Below, piece by piece: positions 43,254 to 51,615 of a DNA stretch of 64,000 nucleotides. The notes beneath the pieces are model-generated. The model searched no databases. It worked only from the letters and a program-made list of their open reading frames with translations, and was not told the DNA's origin. Position 1 is the stretch's first letter; every line of letters starts with the position of its first letter. Location of the stretch: NCBI GenBank assembly GCA_902798745.1, contig CADBXM010000002.1, positions 124,001 to 188,000 of the forward strand, read 5' to 3'. This DNA is from an uncultured Eubacteriales bacterium (GTDB taxonomy: Bacteria > Bacillota > Clostridia > Peptostreptococcales > Anaerovoracaceae). The position numbers and the translations under genes are program-made.

Positions 43254-44411
43254 ATGAGTCGCGTAGAACGTTCCCAGGCTAAAGAAGAAAAGCAAATGAA
43301 GCAGGCAGAAACAGCAAGCAAGCAGGCTGCCGCTAAAAGAAAAAAGAAGAAAGGCAAGGGCCTGTGGCTGCTTGTACTAATACTTGCGATAGCCGTTGGA
43401 TGCGGTGGCTGGTATACTATGGGGCTCGCTGCCGTAGAACCGGGTAACGAGGATCCTGTTGTCGTCGAGATCCCGGAAGGGACCGGTGCATCCGGCGTAG
43501 TATATGAGCTAGACGCAGCGGGACTGGTCAAGAACCTCCTATGCGCCAGGATCAACGCAAAGATCGGAGGCCATCATCCAAAGGCCAATACTTATGTGCT
43601 GAATCGATCCATGAATTTAGCTCAGATCATGGATGTAATAGACAGAGGCGACTTCGAATACATCTCCAAGGAATCGATCGAAGTCAAGGACGGTGCCAGA
43701 CTTCTCCAGGTAGCCGAGGCGGTATCCGAACAGCTTCCGTTTACCGCTGATGAGATCGTTGAAAAATGGTCTGACAAAGCATATCTGAATGAACTCATAG
43801 ACAAGTACTGGTTCCTGACAAACGATATACTCGATAAGGATGTTATGTACCCTCTCGAAGGATACCTATATGCGGATACCTATATACTATCTGCCGATAG
43901 TGCATCGATCGAAGAGTTTACCGAGATGTGCCTCGACAGAATGGATGAGGAGCTTACAGCCAGAAAGGATGAAATCCAGAAATCCGGTCTCTCTGTTCAC
44001 AAGCTGCTGACTCTGACATCTATCGTCACCAAAGAAGCGAGAGCCGAAGACCAGGCCAGAGTCGCCGGCGTATTCATGAACAGGATGGATGAAGGTATGT
44101 CGCTCGGATCTGATGTAACGGTATGCTACATATACAACGAGGATAGAGTGGAACTAAAGCAGAGCCAACTCGACAGCGAGAATCCTTACAACACTCGTAA
44201 GTTCACCGGTCTCCCTCCTGGGCCAATTTGCCAGGTGATAGGCGACGCAATGGATGCTGTGCTCAATTATGAGAAGTCCGACGACCTCTTCTTCTTCGCT
44301 GATGAAGACGGCGTTGTCCACTACTATAAAAATAACGCCGACTTTGAACAGGGCATCGAAGACGAAGGCCTGTTGAAAGACGACGATTCAGAAGAGCAAG
44401 AGGATCAATAG
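43254..44411 (+). CDS. mltG: Endolytic murein transglycosylase MltG
   Basis: 385 residues. A basic, lysine-rich cytoplasmic tail (about 1-36) precedes one membrane helix (about 37-57). The YceG domain then shows MYPLEGYLYADTY, the catalytic region LTSIVTKEAR with the active Glu, and FTGLPPGPICQ. MltG cleaves nascent glycan strands and may terminate peptidoglycan chains. The acidic C-terminus (DDSEEQEDQ) is unusual but short. The 3' end is 7 bases from the converging deacetylase gene. Confidence 0.93.
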   Translation: MSRVERSQAKEEKQMKQAETASKQAAAKRKKKKGKGLWLLVLILAIAVGCGGWYTMGLAAVEPGNEDPVVVEIPEGTGASGVVYELDAAGLVKNLLCARINAKIGGHHPKANTYVLNRSMNLAQIMDVIDRGDFEYISKESIEVKDGARLLQVAEAVSEQLPFTADEIVEKWSDKAYLNELIDKYWFLTNDILDKDVMYPLEGYLYADTYILSADSASIEEFTEMCLDRMDEELTARKDEIQKSGLSVHKLLTLTSIVTKEARAEDQARVAGVFMNRMDEGMSLGSDVTVCYIYNEDRVELKQSQLDSENPYNTRKFTGLPPGPICQVIGDAMDAVLNYEKSDDLFFFADEDGVVHYYKNNADFEQGIEDEGLLKDDDSEEQEDQ

Positions 44412-44418
44412 ATCCTTC

Positions 44419-45378
44419 TTACTTCAGCACAGTACTGCTTTCATAAAACATAGGCAGGAATATATAGCCCTCGCCCTGTAGATACTCGATCATCTCAGGC
44501 AGGGCTTTTTGAGTGTCCTTGCTCCACTCGTGGCAGAGTATGACCATGACATCCTGATCCTTGGCGGCTTCCTTTATCTGCTTCATTATTATCTTAGGCG
44601 ATGTATTGCCCTTGCCCCAGCTGTCACCGGAATCCACGGTCCAATCGGCCCAGCCGTAACCGCCTTTTCTGAGGGCGGTCTCTATGTCCCCAAGGCTCTT
44701 GCCCGCTGTGGCTCTTCCACCTGGGAATCTGACGATCTTCGGATCATATCCATCGGAAGCCTTCACGGTGAAGTCCTCCTGTTTTTTCATATCCTTCATA
44801 AACGCGTTCGCGTTCTTATAGATCCCGCCTTTATCGTAGTCATGGGAATAGGTGTGATTTCCTATCGTATGACCATATCTCAGGTATTCGGGATACATCG
44901 AAGCAGCCGAAAGCTCTGCCTTGTCGGGCAGTCTGTCTCCATTGGCCGTAGTGAGGAAGAATGTCGCTTTGACATCATATTTATTCAGTATTTTAAGGAT
45001 GGTATTGCCCCTGTAATACGGACCGTCGTCAAAAGTAAGGTAGCAGATCTTAGCCTTGTTTCTACCTGCCTTGATATCCTTTTCAAGCTGCGCTGCGGAT
45101 GCGAAGACCTCTTTTCGGGTCTCGGCGATGGCATCATCGTCGAACTCCATCTGAGCCTTTTCCTCAATGTGCTTGTCCCTTAATTCCTGCTCCGCCTCAA
45201 GCTCCGCTCTCACTTTATCCAGTGCTGCGCTTTGCTTCTTGTACTCCTTGACTGTCTTCCCGACGTGAGTCAGGATGAACAGTGCGGATCCTACGACAGC
45301 GAGCATCAGGATCAGGGCAAGTATCAATAAAATGTTCCCGCCGCGGCCTTGTCGACTTTGTCCTTTAGTCTCTCCCAT
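44419..45378 (-). CDS. Membrane-anchored polysaccharide deacetylase (PgdA/NodB domain)
   Basis: 319 residues. A membrane helix (about 16-38) is followed by a coiled-coil-like segment (about 40-95) and a NodB domain: LTFDDGPYY gives the Asp-Asp pair, GNHTYSHDY the metal-binding histidines, RFPGG the third motif and LCHEWS the last. Such enzymes deacetylate peptidoglycan GlcNAc and give lysozyme resistance. The start overlaps the preceding membrane protein gene by 55 bases, so translation may be coupled. Confidence 0.9.
   Translation of the reverse strand: MGETKGQSRQGRGGNILLILALILMLAVVGSALFILTHVGKTVKEYKKQSAALDKVRAELEAEQELRDKHIEEKAQMEFDDDAIAETRKEVFASAAQLEKDIKAGRNKAKICYLTFDDGPYYRGNTILKILNKYDVKATFFLTTANGDRLPDKAELSAASMYPEYLRYGHTIGNHTYSHDYDKGGIYKNANAFMKDMKKQEDFTVKASDGYDPKIVRFPGGRATAGKSLGDIETALRKGGYGWADWTVDSGDSWGKGNTSPKIIMKQIKEAAKDQDVMVILCHEWSKDTQKALPEMIEYLQGEGYIFLPMFYESSTVLK
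44473..44510 (+). terminator. Candidate terminator of mltG inside the converging gene
   Basis: GCCCTG (44473-44478) and CAGGGC (44500-44505) with a 21-base loop, followed by TTTTT. It lies within the last codons of the deacetylase gene, the only place a plus-strand terminator could be, as the gap is 7 bases. The large loop weakens it. Confidence 0.35.
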
Positions 45379-45968
45379 GACGCTTTAAGCTCCTCTACGC
45401 TGTCATAATCTCCAAGCTCTTCTATATCCTTCTCCAGGAGAGCGTTCTCCTTTTGAGTGAGCTCCAGTTCTTTCTGTGTTTCCTTTATTTCATCAGGCAT
45501 CTTCTTTACATGAGCCGCAAATCTGAAGTATCCGATCTCAATTATGAAAATGATAAAGAGCACCCCTACTATTCTGAGGAATCTCGAAAACTTCTTTCTG
45601 TCTGCGATCTTGACGTTTTTTACATCATGCACGGCAAGCCTGCCGGCTCTGGCAGCGCTTCCTGTGAGATCCTTGGCCTTGCCAAAGACTGCAGCCGCGT
45701 CGATCTTCCTAGGATCCTCGTTCTCAGTTTCAAAACGCTCACTGTCACGATGGACGACTCTAGTCTCGCGCTCATCAATTTCAGCTCCGGCAATACGTGT
45801 GCTCCTGTCATCAGGCTCCCCTATCCAGGTGTGTCGCTTCACGACACGCGTGCTGCCATCGTCCTTACTCGCATTATAAATCCGCGTCTCCTCAGGGGCG
45901 CGGATCTCTGCGGCTTTCTCAGCCTCTTTTATTCTGGTTTTTTTAAGATCTTCTCTTTGCTCTGACAT
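45324..45968 (-). CDS. Single-pass membrane protein with coiled coil (divisome-like, unassigned)
   Basis: 214 residues. A charged cytoplasmic region (about 1-132) contains several TRI/TRV-spaced segments (ETRIYN, STRVVK, STRIAG, ETRVVH). A membrane helix (about 135-155) follows, then a coiled coil (about 160-214, QKELELTQKENALLEKDIEEL). The layout recalls DivIC/FtsL-type proteins but with a far longer N-terminus; no family is recognised. Threonines in the repeated motif could be kinase targets, which is speculation. The start at 45968 has only a distant AAAGGA. Overlaps the deacetylase gene by 55 bases. Confidence 0.6.
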   Translation of the reverse strand: MSEQREDLKKTRIKEAEKAAEIRAPEETRIYNASKDDGSTRVVKRHTWIGEPDDRSTRIAGAEIDERETRVVHRDSERFETENEDPRKIDAAAVFGKAKDLTGSAARAGRLAVHDVKNVKIADRKKFSRFLRIVGVLFIIFIIEIGYFRFAAHVKKMPDEIKETQKELELTQKENALLEKDIEELGDYDSVEELKASWERLKDKVDKAAAGTFY

Positions 45969-46017
45969 TGCAGGCCGGAATTCCTTTGCACAACATATTG
46001 TGTCAGACAGTCTTTTT

Positions 46018-46521
46018 TTACCCTGTCTGCACACTAAGTATTGTACATTTCTCTCCTTCGTATTGCAATCTAAAAGAGATATCTTTTGTACCTTTCAGGA
46101 GTTCTCCCACGAAGGCTCTGTCACCCTCCCACATCGACAGCGAGAGAAGCTTTTCCTTCGGTATCCAGGCGAGTTCTCCTTCATCGCATACAGGTGGTTT
46201 ATATGTACCTGTCTCGCTGAAATGTTTTGCTGCCTCTTCATCCTCCGGTATAAAGTCAGAAGACGAATACAGGTACATATCTTCATCGTCCCAGGTATCC
46301 GATCTGAATTCGATCACACCATGAAACACAAACGACCGAAGCCTGAGCCCTGTCTCCTCAAGCACTTCTCTCTGGTTGCACTCGTCGGAGCTCTCTCCTT
46401 CTTCTATCTTGCCGCCAATACCAAGCCACTTTCCCTCGTTGGGATCGTCGGGCTTTCGATTCCTGTACAGCATCAGATAACATCCATTATTCTCTATGTA
46501 ACAAAGAGTAGTCTTCTTCAT
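46018..46521 (-). CDS. Nudix hydrolase (MutT/8-oxo-dGTP type)
   Basis: 167 residues. A complete Nudix box is visible: GGKIEEGES followed by REVLEETGL, matching Gx5Ex7REUxEExGU. The N-terminus (TTLCYIENNGCYLMLYR) resembles MTH1/YtkD-like proteins that hydrolyse oxidised purine nucleotides. The exact substrate is not deducible. It precedes the coiled-coil protein gene on the same strand. Confidence 0.87.
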   Translation of the reverse strand: MKKTTLCYIENNGCYLMLYRNRKPDDPNEGKWLGIGGKIEEGESSDECNQREVLEETGLRLRSFVFHGVIEFRSDTWDDEDMYLYSSSDFIPEDEEAAKHFSETGTYKPPVCDEGELAWIPKEKLLSLSMWEGDRAFVGELLKGTKDISFRLQYEGEKCTILSVQTG

Positions 46522-46607
46522 AAAGAAATACTATCACAGAGCAAAGCGTCTTTCTATGATGCGCTACCTGTCCCCGCAGCATTTTTAACAAAATAATAAC
46601 AATTTTG

Positions 46608-46636
46608 TTGTGTGGCAAATACAAATATCGTATAAT
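46608..46636 (+). promoter_or_regulatory. Promoter for the SDR gene
   Basis: TTGTGT, a 17-base spacer, TATAAT, about 55 bases before the SDR start. Confidence 0.7.
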
Positions 46637-46690
46637 CATTTCAGATAATGCTATTTTTTTAACAATACAATTATCTATAGGAGGAGAAAA

Positions 46691-47431
46691 ATGGGTAAAC
46701 TTGACGGTAAAGTTGCAATTATTACAGGTTCCACATCAGGTATGGGCCGCGATACTGCTTATCTTTTCGCAAAAGAAGGCGCAAAAGTCGTTGTTACAGG
46801 ACGTAACGAAGAGCGCGCTAAGGCAGTCGTTGACAAAATCAAGGCTGAGGGCGGCGAAGCTATCTATGTTATCGCTGATACAAGCGATCTGAATTCGCCA
46901 CAGAAGATCTTTGACGCAACGATAGAAGCATATGGTACTGTTGATGTTCTCTTCAACAACGCCGGCATGATCAGCATGCAGCCGATCACAGACCTCAGCG
47001 TTGAAGAGTTCACACAGGTAATGAACGTTAACGTCACATCCGCATTCATTCTGTCGAAGCTCTGCGCACCGATCATGAAGGAAAAAGGCGAAGGACATAT
47101 CATCAATACATCTTCAGTAGCTGGTTGTGCTGCTCACTGGGGCCCTATCGCTTACTGCACAAGCAAGCACGCTATGAACGGTCTCACAAAGGCTATGGCT
47201 CTGGAGCTCGGACCTGAGATCCATGTAAACGGAATTCAGCCGGGAGCTATCATGACAGCTATGTTCGATGAGGCCGGCGGACCTGTTCTTGATTTCATGA
47301 CAAGCCGCTCACCTCTTGGCCGTGTAGGTCAGGGCAGCGAGATCGCAACAGTTGCGCTGTTCCTCGCTACAAGCGATTCCTCGTTCGTAGACGGACAGCT
47401 TCTCCGTGTTGACGGCGGTGTTGATTGCTAA
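46691..47431 (+). CDS. Short-chain dehydrogenase/reductase
   Basis: 246 residues of the classical SDR family: TGSTSGMG cofactor motif at about 12-19, NNAG near 90, catalytic Ser in NTSSVAG, and YCTSK for the Tyr-Lys pair. The cofactor loop VVVTGRNEER has an Arg that favours NADP(H). FabG, hydroxysteroid or sugar-alcohol roles all share this frame; the substrate is unknown. Strong AGGAGG site, its own promoter and terminator: a single-gene unit that looks well expressed. Confidence 0.88.
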   Translation: MGKLDGKVAIITGSTSGMGRDTAYLFAKEGAKVVVTGRNEERAKAVVDKIKAEGGEAIYVIADTSDLNSPQKIFDATIEAYGTVDVLFNNAGMISMQPITDLSVEEFTQVMNVNVTSAFILSKLCAPIMKEKGEGHIINTSSVAGCAAHWGPIAYCTSKHAMNGLTKAMALELGPEIHVNGIQPGAIMTAMFDEAGGPVLDFMTSRSPLGRVGQGSEIATVALFLATSDSSFVDGQLLRVDGGVDC

Positions 47432-47462
47432 TCAGTGTCTAAAAGCTTAATGCTTGAAGTAA

Positions 47463-47500
47463 ACCGGTCCTGAGATAAAGCTCTCGGGACCGGCTTTTTG
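47463..47500 (+). terminator. Terminator after the SDR gene
   Basis: ACCGGTCC and GAG pairing with CTC and GGGACCGG, followed by CTTTTTG. Confidence 0.87.
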
Positions 47501-47610
47501 ATGTAGGACACCGCGCCACTTCTCAGAAAGCTGTCATGTTACAGTAAAAAATGGTAAAATGACTCTGTATGAAAATGATTCGTTAATTACTCAATCGGAG
47601 GATATGCTAA

Positions 47611-48090
47611 ATGAAAACTTTTACTATCGAAATGACAGACGGCGGCGTAATGAAGGGTGAACTATATGAAGACATCGCCCCTAAAACAGTCGCCAACTTT
47701 GAGAAACTGGCCAACGAGGGATTTTACGACGGTCTCATCTTTCACAGGGTGATCCCGGGATTCATGATCCAGGGTGGATGCCCTAAAGGAAACGGAACAG
47801 GTGGTCCGGGCTACACAATAGAGGGCGAATTCACAAGAAACGGCTTCCAAAATGATCTAAAACACGAGAGAGGAGTTTTGTCTATGGCTCGTGCTATGGA
47901 TCCAAACTCCGCCGGATCGCAGTTCTTCATCATGACAACTACCTCCCCTCACCTTGATGGACAGTACGCATCGTTCGGCAGAGTGACAGAGGGAATGGAA
48001 ACAGCCGATAAGAGCGCAAACGCCAAGCGCAATATGATGGACAAGCCACTCATCGATCAGAAGATTAAGTGTATCAGAGTAGAAGGCTGA
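47611..48090 (+). CDS. ppiB: Peptidyl-prolyl cis-trans isomerase (cyclophilin)
   Basis: 159 residues, cytosolic cyclophilin without signal sequence. [21 protein letters not shown] and the [12 protein letters not shown] region are the cyclophilin hallmarks, including the catalytic Arg. An extended -10 (TGGTAAAAT, 47552-47560) lies upstream. A second cyclophilin, a lipoprotein, is encoded at 59.2 kb. Confidence 0.95.
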   Translation: MKTFTIEMTDGGVMKGELYEDIAPKTVANFEKLANEGFYDGLIFHRVIPGFMIQGGCPKGNGTGGPGYTIEGEFTRNGFQNDLKHERGVLSMARAMDPNSAGSQFFIMTTTSPHLDGQYASFGRVTEGMETADKSANAKRNMMDKPLIDQKIKCIRVEG

Positions 48091-48101
48091 TAATTACAAA
48101 A

Positions 48102-49322
48102 ATGGAAAAAGAAAAGCAAGGTTCAAGTAAAGAATTGCAGGCAAAGCTGTTCGACATGGTATCCACGGGTGTCACTGACAGTCCGCTGAACCAGGCATAT
48201 GATATCATCAGCACTGTCGCGCTTTTAGTCAATCTGGCAGCCACCTTTGCTGCAACCTTTGACAATGTTGAGGCAGCATACGGCAATATTCTGAAGATCG
48301 TGGAAGCGGTCACCGTATTTTTCTTTGCCATAGACTATGTGCTCAGGCTGATCACCGCTTCGCAGCAATATCCCGGATGCTCTGAAGGCACAGCGATGCG
48401 CAAGTATGTAACTTCAGGCTACGGCATCATCGACCTCCTATCCTTCCTCCCATACTATCTGCCGGCATTCTTCCCATCGGGAGTAGCGGTATTCAGGATG
48501 TTCAGGGTAATAAGGATCTTCAGACTGTTCAGGATCAACGCGTACTCAGATTCACTGACCCTTATCGGGAGAGTCCTCAAAAACAAGAAAAATCAGATAC
48601 TCGCATCTGTATTTATCATATGCATGCTGATACTCGCATCCAGTCTCTGCATGTACAGTGTGGAACACGAGGCACAGCCTGATGTATACAAAAACGCCTT
48701 CTCGGCGATTTGGTGGGCCACATCGACCTTGCTGACGGTCGGCTACGGTGATATTTACCCGATAACGTTCATGGGACAAGCCTTGGGAATCGTGATCACA
48801 TTCCTCGGTGTGGGCCTTGTAGCCATTCCAACGGGTATCATTTCCGCTGGATTCATCGAAGAGTATCAGAACGTCAAGAGGATCGAAGACTTCGAGAAGC
48901 AGGAAGCTATACACTTTATTGAAGTCGTGGTCAAAGGCAAAGACAAGTGGGTCGGGAAGACCGTAAAAGAAGTCGGTTTGCCAAGCGGTACCATTGTCGC
49001 GATCATACAGAGAGGCGAAGAGACTATAGTACCTCGCGGTGATGTAGTCATCGAGCCGGGCGATAAGCTGATAATATGCTCCGGAGCGGCATCCAAAGAT
49101 ATGCTTGAAGATATCAAGGAAATCATTCTCAAGAAGAACCACGGTTGGAATGGTCTTAAGATAAAAAACATCGATATCTCTCGTCAGGATTTCATCATTC
49201 TGATCGACAGACATGGAAAGATGCTGATCCCTACAGGCGACTTGGTGCTCCACGAGGGAGACAAACTGCTTATTTATTCCAAAGAAAATATCAGCAGATA
49301 CACTCACGATCCTATATTCTGA
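48102..49322 (+). CDS. Voltage-gated-type potassium channel with TrkA-C regulatory domains
   Basis: 406 residues. Six membrane helices (about 30-245), including an arginine-patterned S4 (FRMFRVIRIFRLFR) and a pore with the selectivity filter TVGYGDIYP. The cytoplasmic C-terminus has two TrkA-C/RCK-C-like segments (about 280-325 and 350-400; VKEVGLPSGTIVAII, RHGKMLIPTGDLVL), which in related channels bind ligands such as c-di-AMP. Start at 48102 is chosen because a longer frame would overlap ppiB; the ribosome site is weak. Confidence 0.87.
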   Translation: MEKEKQGSSKELQAKLFDMVSTGVTDSPLNQAYDIISTVALLVNLAATFAATFDNVEAAYGNILKIVEAVTVFFFAIDYVLRLITASQQYPGCSEGTAMRKYVTSGYGIIDLLSFLPYYLPAFFPSGVAVFRMFRVIRIFRLFRINAYSDSLTLIGRVLKNKKNQILASVFIICMLILASSLCMYSVEHEAQPDVYKNAFSAIWWATSTLLTVGYGDIYPITFMGQALGIVITFLGVGLVAIPTGIISAGFIEEYQNVKRIEDFEKQEAIHFIEVVVKGKDKWVGKTVKEVGLPSGTIVAIIQRGEETIVPRGDVVIEPGDKLIICSGAASKDMLEDIKEIILKKNHGWNGLKIKNIDISRQDFIILIDRHGKMLIPTGDLVLHEGDKLLIYSKENISRYTHDPIF

Positions 49323-49341
49323 TGATCAGAAAAAAACAGCC

Positions 49342-50022
49342 ATGAATGACAAACGCATCAGAAATATTCCGGCACTTTCGGAAGCGGATATGGAAAAGCT
49401 CGCTGAGAGTCGCGTGCTCATTGCGGGCTGCGGCGGACTCGGAGGTAATGTAACAGAGCATTTCGCAAGACTCGGGGTCGGTCATCTCATCGTTGTTGAC
49501 GGTGATGATTTCGAGGAATCGAATCTCAACCGCCAGATACTTTGCTTATCGGACAACATCGGTCAAAGCAAGGCCGCAGCAGCGGCAAGCAGGGTAAAAC
49601 TGATCGATCCGGATATCGAAGTCCGTGCGGTAAATGAATATATCACAAAAGAAAACGCGGCTGCTCTTATGGCAGACGCGGATATAGTTATAGACGCGCT
49701 TGACAGTATCTCGGCGCGATTGATGCTCGAAGATGCCGCTGTGGAAGCGGGCCTTTACATAGTCCATGGTGGAATAAACGGTTGGGAGATGCAGGCTATG
49801 CTGGTGCCGCCGGGTTCCGGGCTTATGCACAGCCTATATGAAGGCCTAGAGGAAGATGCTATCAAAACATCGCTTGCGATGACTCCTGCAGCATGCGCAT
49901 CGATCCAGGTGTCGCTTGCTGTCAGCCACATATGCGGCCGTAGTCCTGAACTCGAAGGCAAACTCATAACAGGTTCTCTTCGTGATATGCATTTCGATGT
50001 ACTCGATATGGGCCTCGAATAA
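49342..50022 (+). CDS. ThiF/MoeB/HesA-family adenylating enzyme
   Basis: 226 residues. ATP site LIAGCGGLGG (about 27-35), the Arg finger in ESNLNRQIL and DALDS near residue 125 mark the E1-like fold that adenylates the C-terminal GlyGly of MoaD/ThiS proteins. It lacks the CxxC zinc pairs of MoeB, as do the HesA-like versions found with aldehyde oxidoreductases. The MoaD-like protein at 52.9 kb is a likely substrate. No clear Shine-Dalgarno; it starts 19 bases after the channel gene. Confidence 0.85.
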   Translation: MNDKRIRNIPALSEADMEKLAESRVLIAGCGGLGGNVTEHFARLGVGHLIVVDGDDFEESNLNRQILCLSDNIGQSKAAAAASRVKLIDPDIEVRAVNEYITKENAAALMADADIVIDALDSISARLMLEDAAVEAGLYIVHGGINGWEMQAMLVPPGSGLMHSLYEGLEEDAIKTSLAMTPAACASIQVSLAVSHICGRSPELEGKLITGSLRDMHFDVLDMGLE

Positions 50023-50046
50023 GAACACTGATAAATTATATTTATA

Positions 50047-51510
50047 TCAATGCCCCTTATCAGGGCATTTTTCATTTGCAAGCATATCATTTATGCGCTT
50101 GAAGCAGCGACTGCCCTGGCATTTCCCCAGGCCGGCACCTGTGCGACGCTTTACAGCCTCGATATCATTCGCCCCCCTCTCGATCGCCTGCCTTATTTCA
50201 GCCTTGGTGACATCCATGCAGAAACAGATCACATCCCCGTATTCAGGGTCTCTGCTGATGATCTCGGCCCGCTCTTCCGGGCTCAGATCTCTCGCTCTTA
50301 TTATCGGATCCCTGTGCGGATCGAAGCCTTCGTTAAGGTCAGTTCGGCCGACTATTTCCGCTGCTCTGTCCGCAACGATACGCCCAAGCTCATCGGCAAT
50401 GGTCATTCCGGGAGTCCTTATGCCAAAGAGGCTCAGCATCCCGTTCTCTTCTAAAATGCTCACATCACTTATCTTTTCATCACTTCTGATAAACTCACCA
50501 TCCTGCATAGAGACATAGTAAGGTCTGGGTCTTAAAGATCCAAATGTCCTTATTCTCTTTGACAGGTCGAGTCCCGGTACTATCTCATCGCAAAGATCCT
50601 CCAGGTTCCTGATGCCGTCATCTTCTGTCCTGAAGCTGTGATCGACCATCTCATCATCAGGCAATTGCCTTCTGGTTGGGCCAAGCAGAAGGCTGCCATC
50701 TACTGTAGGAACTATCGTGAGTCCTTTGCCATCCTCAGTCTCGTGGAATACTATATGTTCCACACATCTGCCGGTATCTCCCGGTGACGGCCTGTCAAGG
50801 ATCATATAATCCGCTGCTTTTGGAAAAATACGCGCGAGTGGCTTTTCTGTCATCTCTCTCACTCTGTCAGCATAAAGACCGGCGGCATTGATGACAACCT
50901 TTGCATTCCAAGCTTCGCAAGATGTGCTTACGACAAAGCCACCACTCGTCTTGACGCCCTCCTCCGGCTCTTCTCTTCTAATATCGGTGACAGCGTTGTT
51001 GAATACAAATTTTGCTCCGTTGTTTCTCGCGTTCTCGTAAGCCGCTATGCACAGATCCCAAGGATCTACTGTGCCGGTGCTTTCAGAATAAAGAGCTGAT
51101 GTGATCCCTTTGGCGAGCATCGGCTCGATAGCTTCAGCTTCGTAGCCGCTGAGAAGTTTGATCCCCGGCACGCCATTCTCTTTCCCCTGTTTATATTTTT
51201 TTCGTATGACAGAATCGGCCTCAGGCCCATAGCCCACCATAATAGATCCCGGTCGTGAAAAAGCAACTCCAAGATCTGAGCAAAGACGATCAAATTCTCT
51301 GTTTGCCTTTACACACAGTTTACTCTTGAGAGTCCCGGGCTTGTTATCATAGCCTGGATAGATTATCCCGGTATTTGCTCTGGAAATACCGCGGCAAACA
51401 TCGCCCTCCTGCTCGAGCACCGTAACATCAATATTGTAGCGCATAAGATTTCTGGCTGTGAAGCAGCCAAGTAATCCGGCACCGATTATGACCACATCTG
51501 TCTTTACCAT
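50047..51510 (-). CDS. FAD-dependent dehydrogenase with C-terminal BFD-like [2Fe-2S] domain (GlpA/LhgO type)
   Basis: 487 residues. DAO-fold FAD site (VVIIGAGLLGCFTARNL), GIIYPGYDNKPGTL and the C-terminal RTPGMTIADELG. The last 75 residues form a BFD-like iron-sulfur domain with cysteines in VICFCMDV and GLGKCQGSRCFKRI. This layout is shared with anaerobic glycerol-3-phosphate dehydrogenase GlpA and 2-hydroxyglutarate oxidases. It usually comes with a second flavoprotein and a DUF1667 protein; here the second one is divergent at 51.6 kb. Confidence 0.83.
   Translation of the reverse strand: MVKTDVVIIGAGLLGCFTARNLMRYNIDVTVLEQEGDVCRGISRANTGIIYPGYDNKPGTLKSKLCVKANREFDRLCSDLGVAFSRPGSIMVGYGPEADSVIRKKYKQGKENGVPGIKLLSGYEAEAIEPMLAKGITSALYSESTGTVDPWDLCIAAYENARNNGAKFVFNNAVTDIRREEPEEGVKTSGGFVVSTSCEAWNAKVVINAAGLYADRVREMTEKPLARIFPKAADYMILDRPSPGDTGRCVEHIVFHETEDGKGLTIVPTVDGSLLLGPTRRQLPDDEMVDHSFRTEDDGIRNLEDLCDEIVPGLDLSKRIRTFGSLRPRPYYVSMQDGEFIRSDEKISDVSILEENGMLSLFGIRTPGMTIADELGRIVADRAAEIVGRTDLNEGFDPHRDPIIRARDLSPEERAEIISRDPEYGDVICFCMDVTKAEIRQAIERGANDIEAVKRRTGAGLGKCQGSRCFKRINDMLANEKCPDKGH
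50050..50078 (+). terminator. ThiF-gene terminator embedded in the converging gene
   Basis: ATGCCC-cttatca-GGGCAT followed by TTTTCATTTG. The stem is formed by the last seven codons of the GlpA/LhgO-type gene, so the same bases code on one strand and terminate on the other. Confidence 0.75.
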
Positions 51511-51533
51511 AATGATCAGCTCTCCTCTTACAT

Positions 51534-51556
51534 ATTATACCGAAAAGCACTATACT
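51534..51556. promoter_or_regulatory. Face-to-face -10 boxes of divergent flavoprotein genes
   Basis: Minus-strand TATAAT (51539-51534) and plus-strand TATACT (51551-51556), 11 bases apart, serve the genes ending at 50047 and starting at 51616. The -35 elements are weak, so regulation by one shared factor is likely but not shown. Confidence 0.4.
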
Positions 51557-51615
51557 TTTCTTGAGTGAGTCTGCACATTTATCCTGTGGATGATCACTGC
51601 AAACGGAGAGTATAT

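Noticed and set aside
49323-49346. A 7-codon leader peptide overlapping the ThiF start
   Set aside because: No ribosome site of its own; too short to support.
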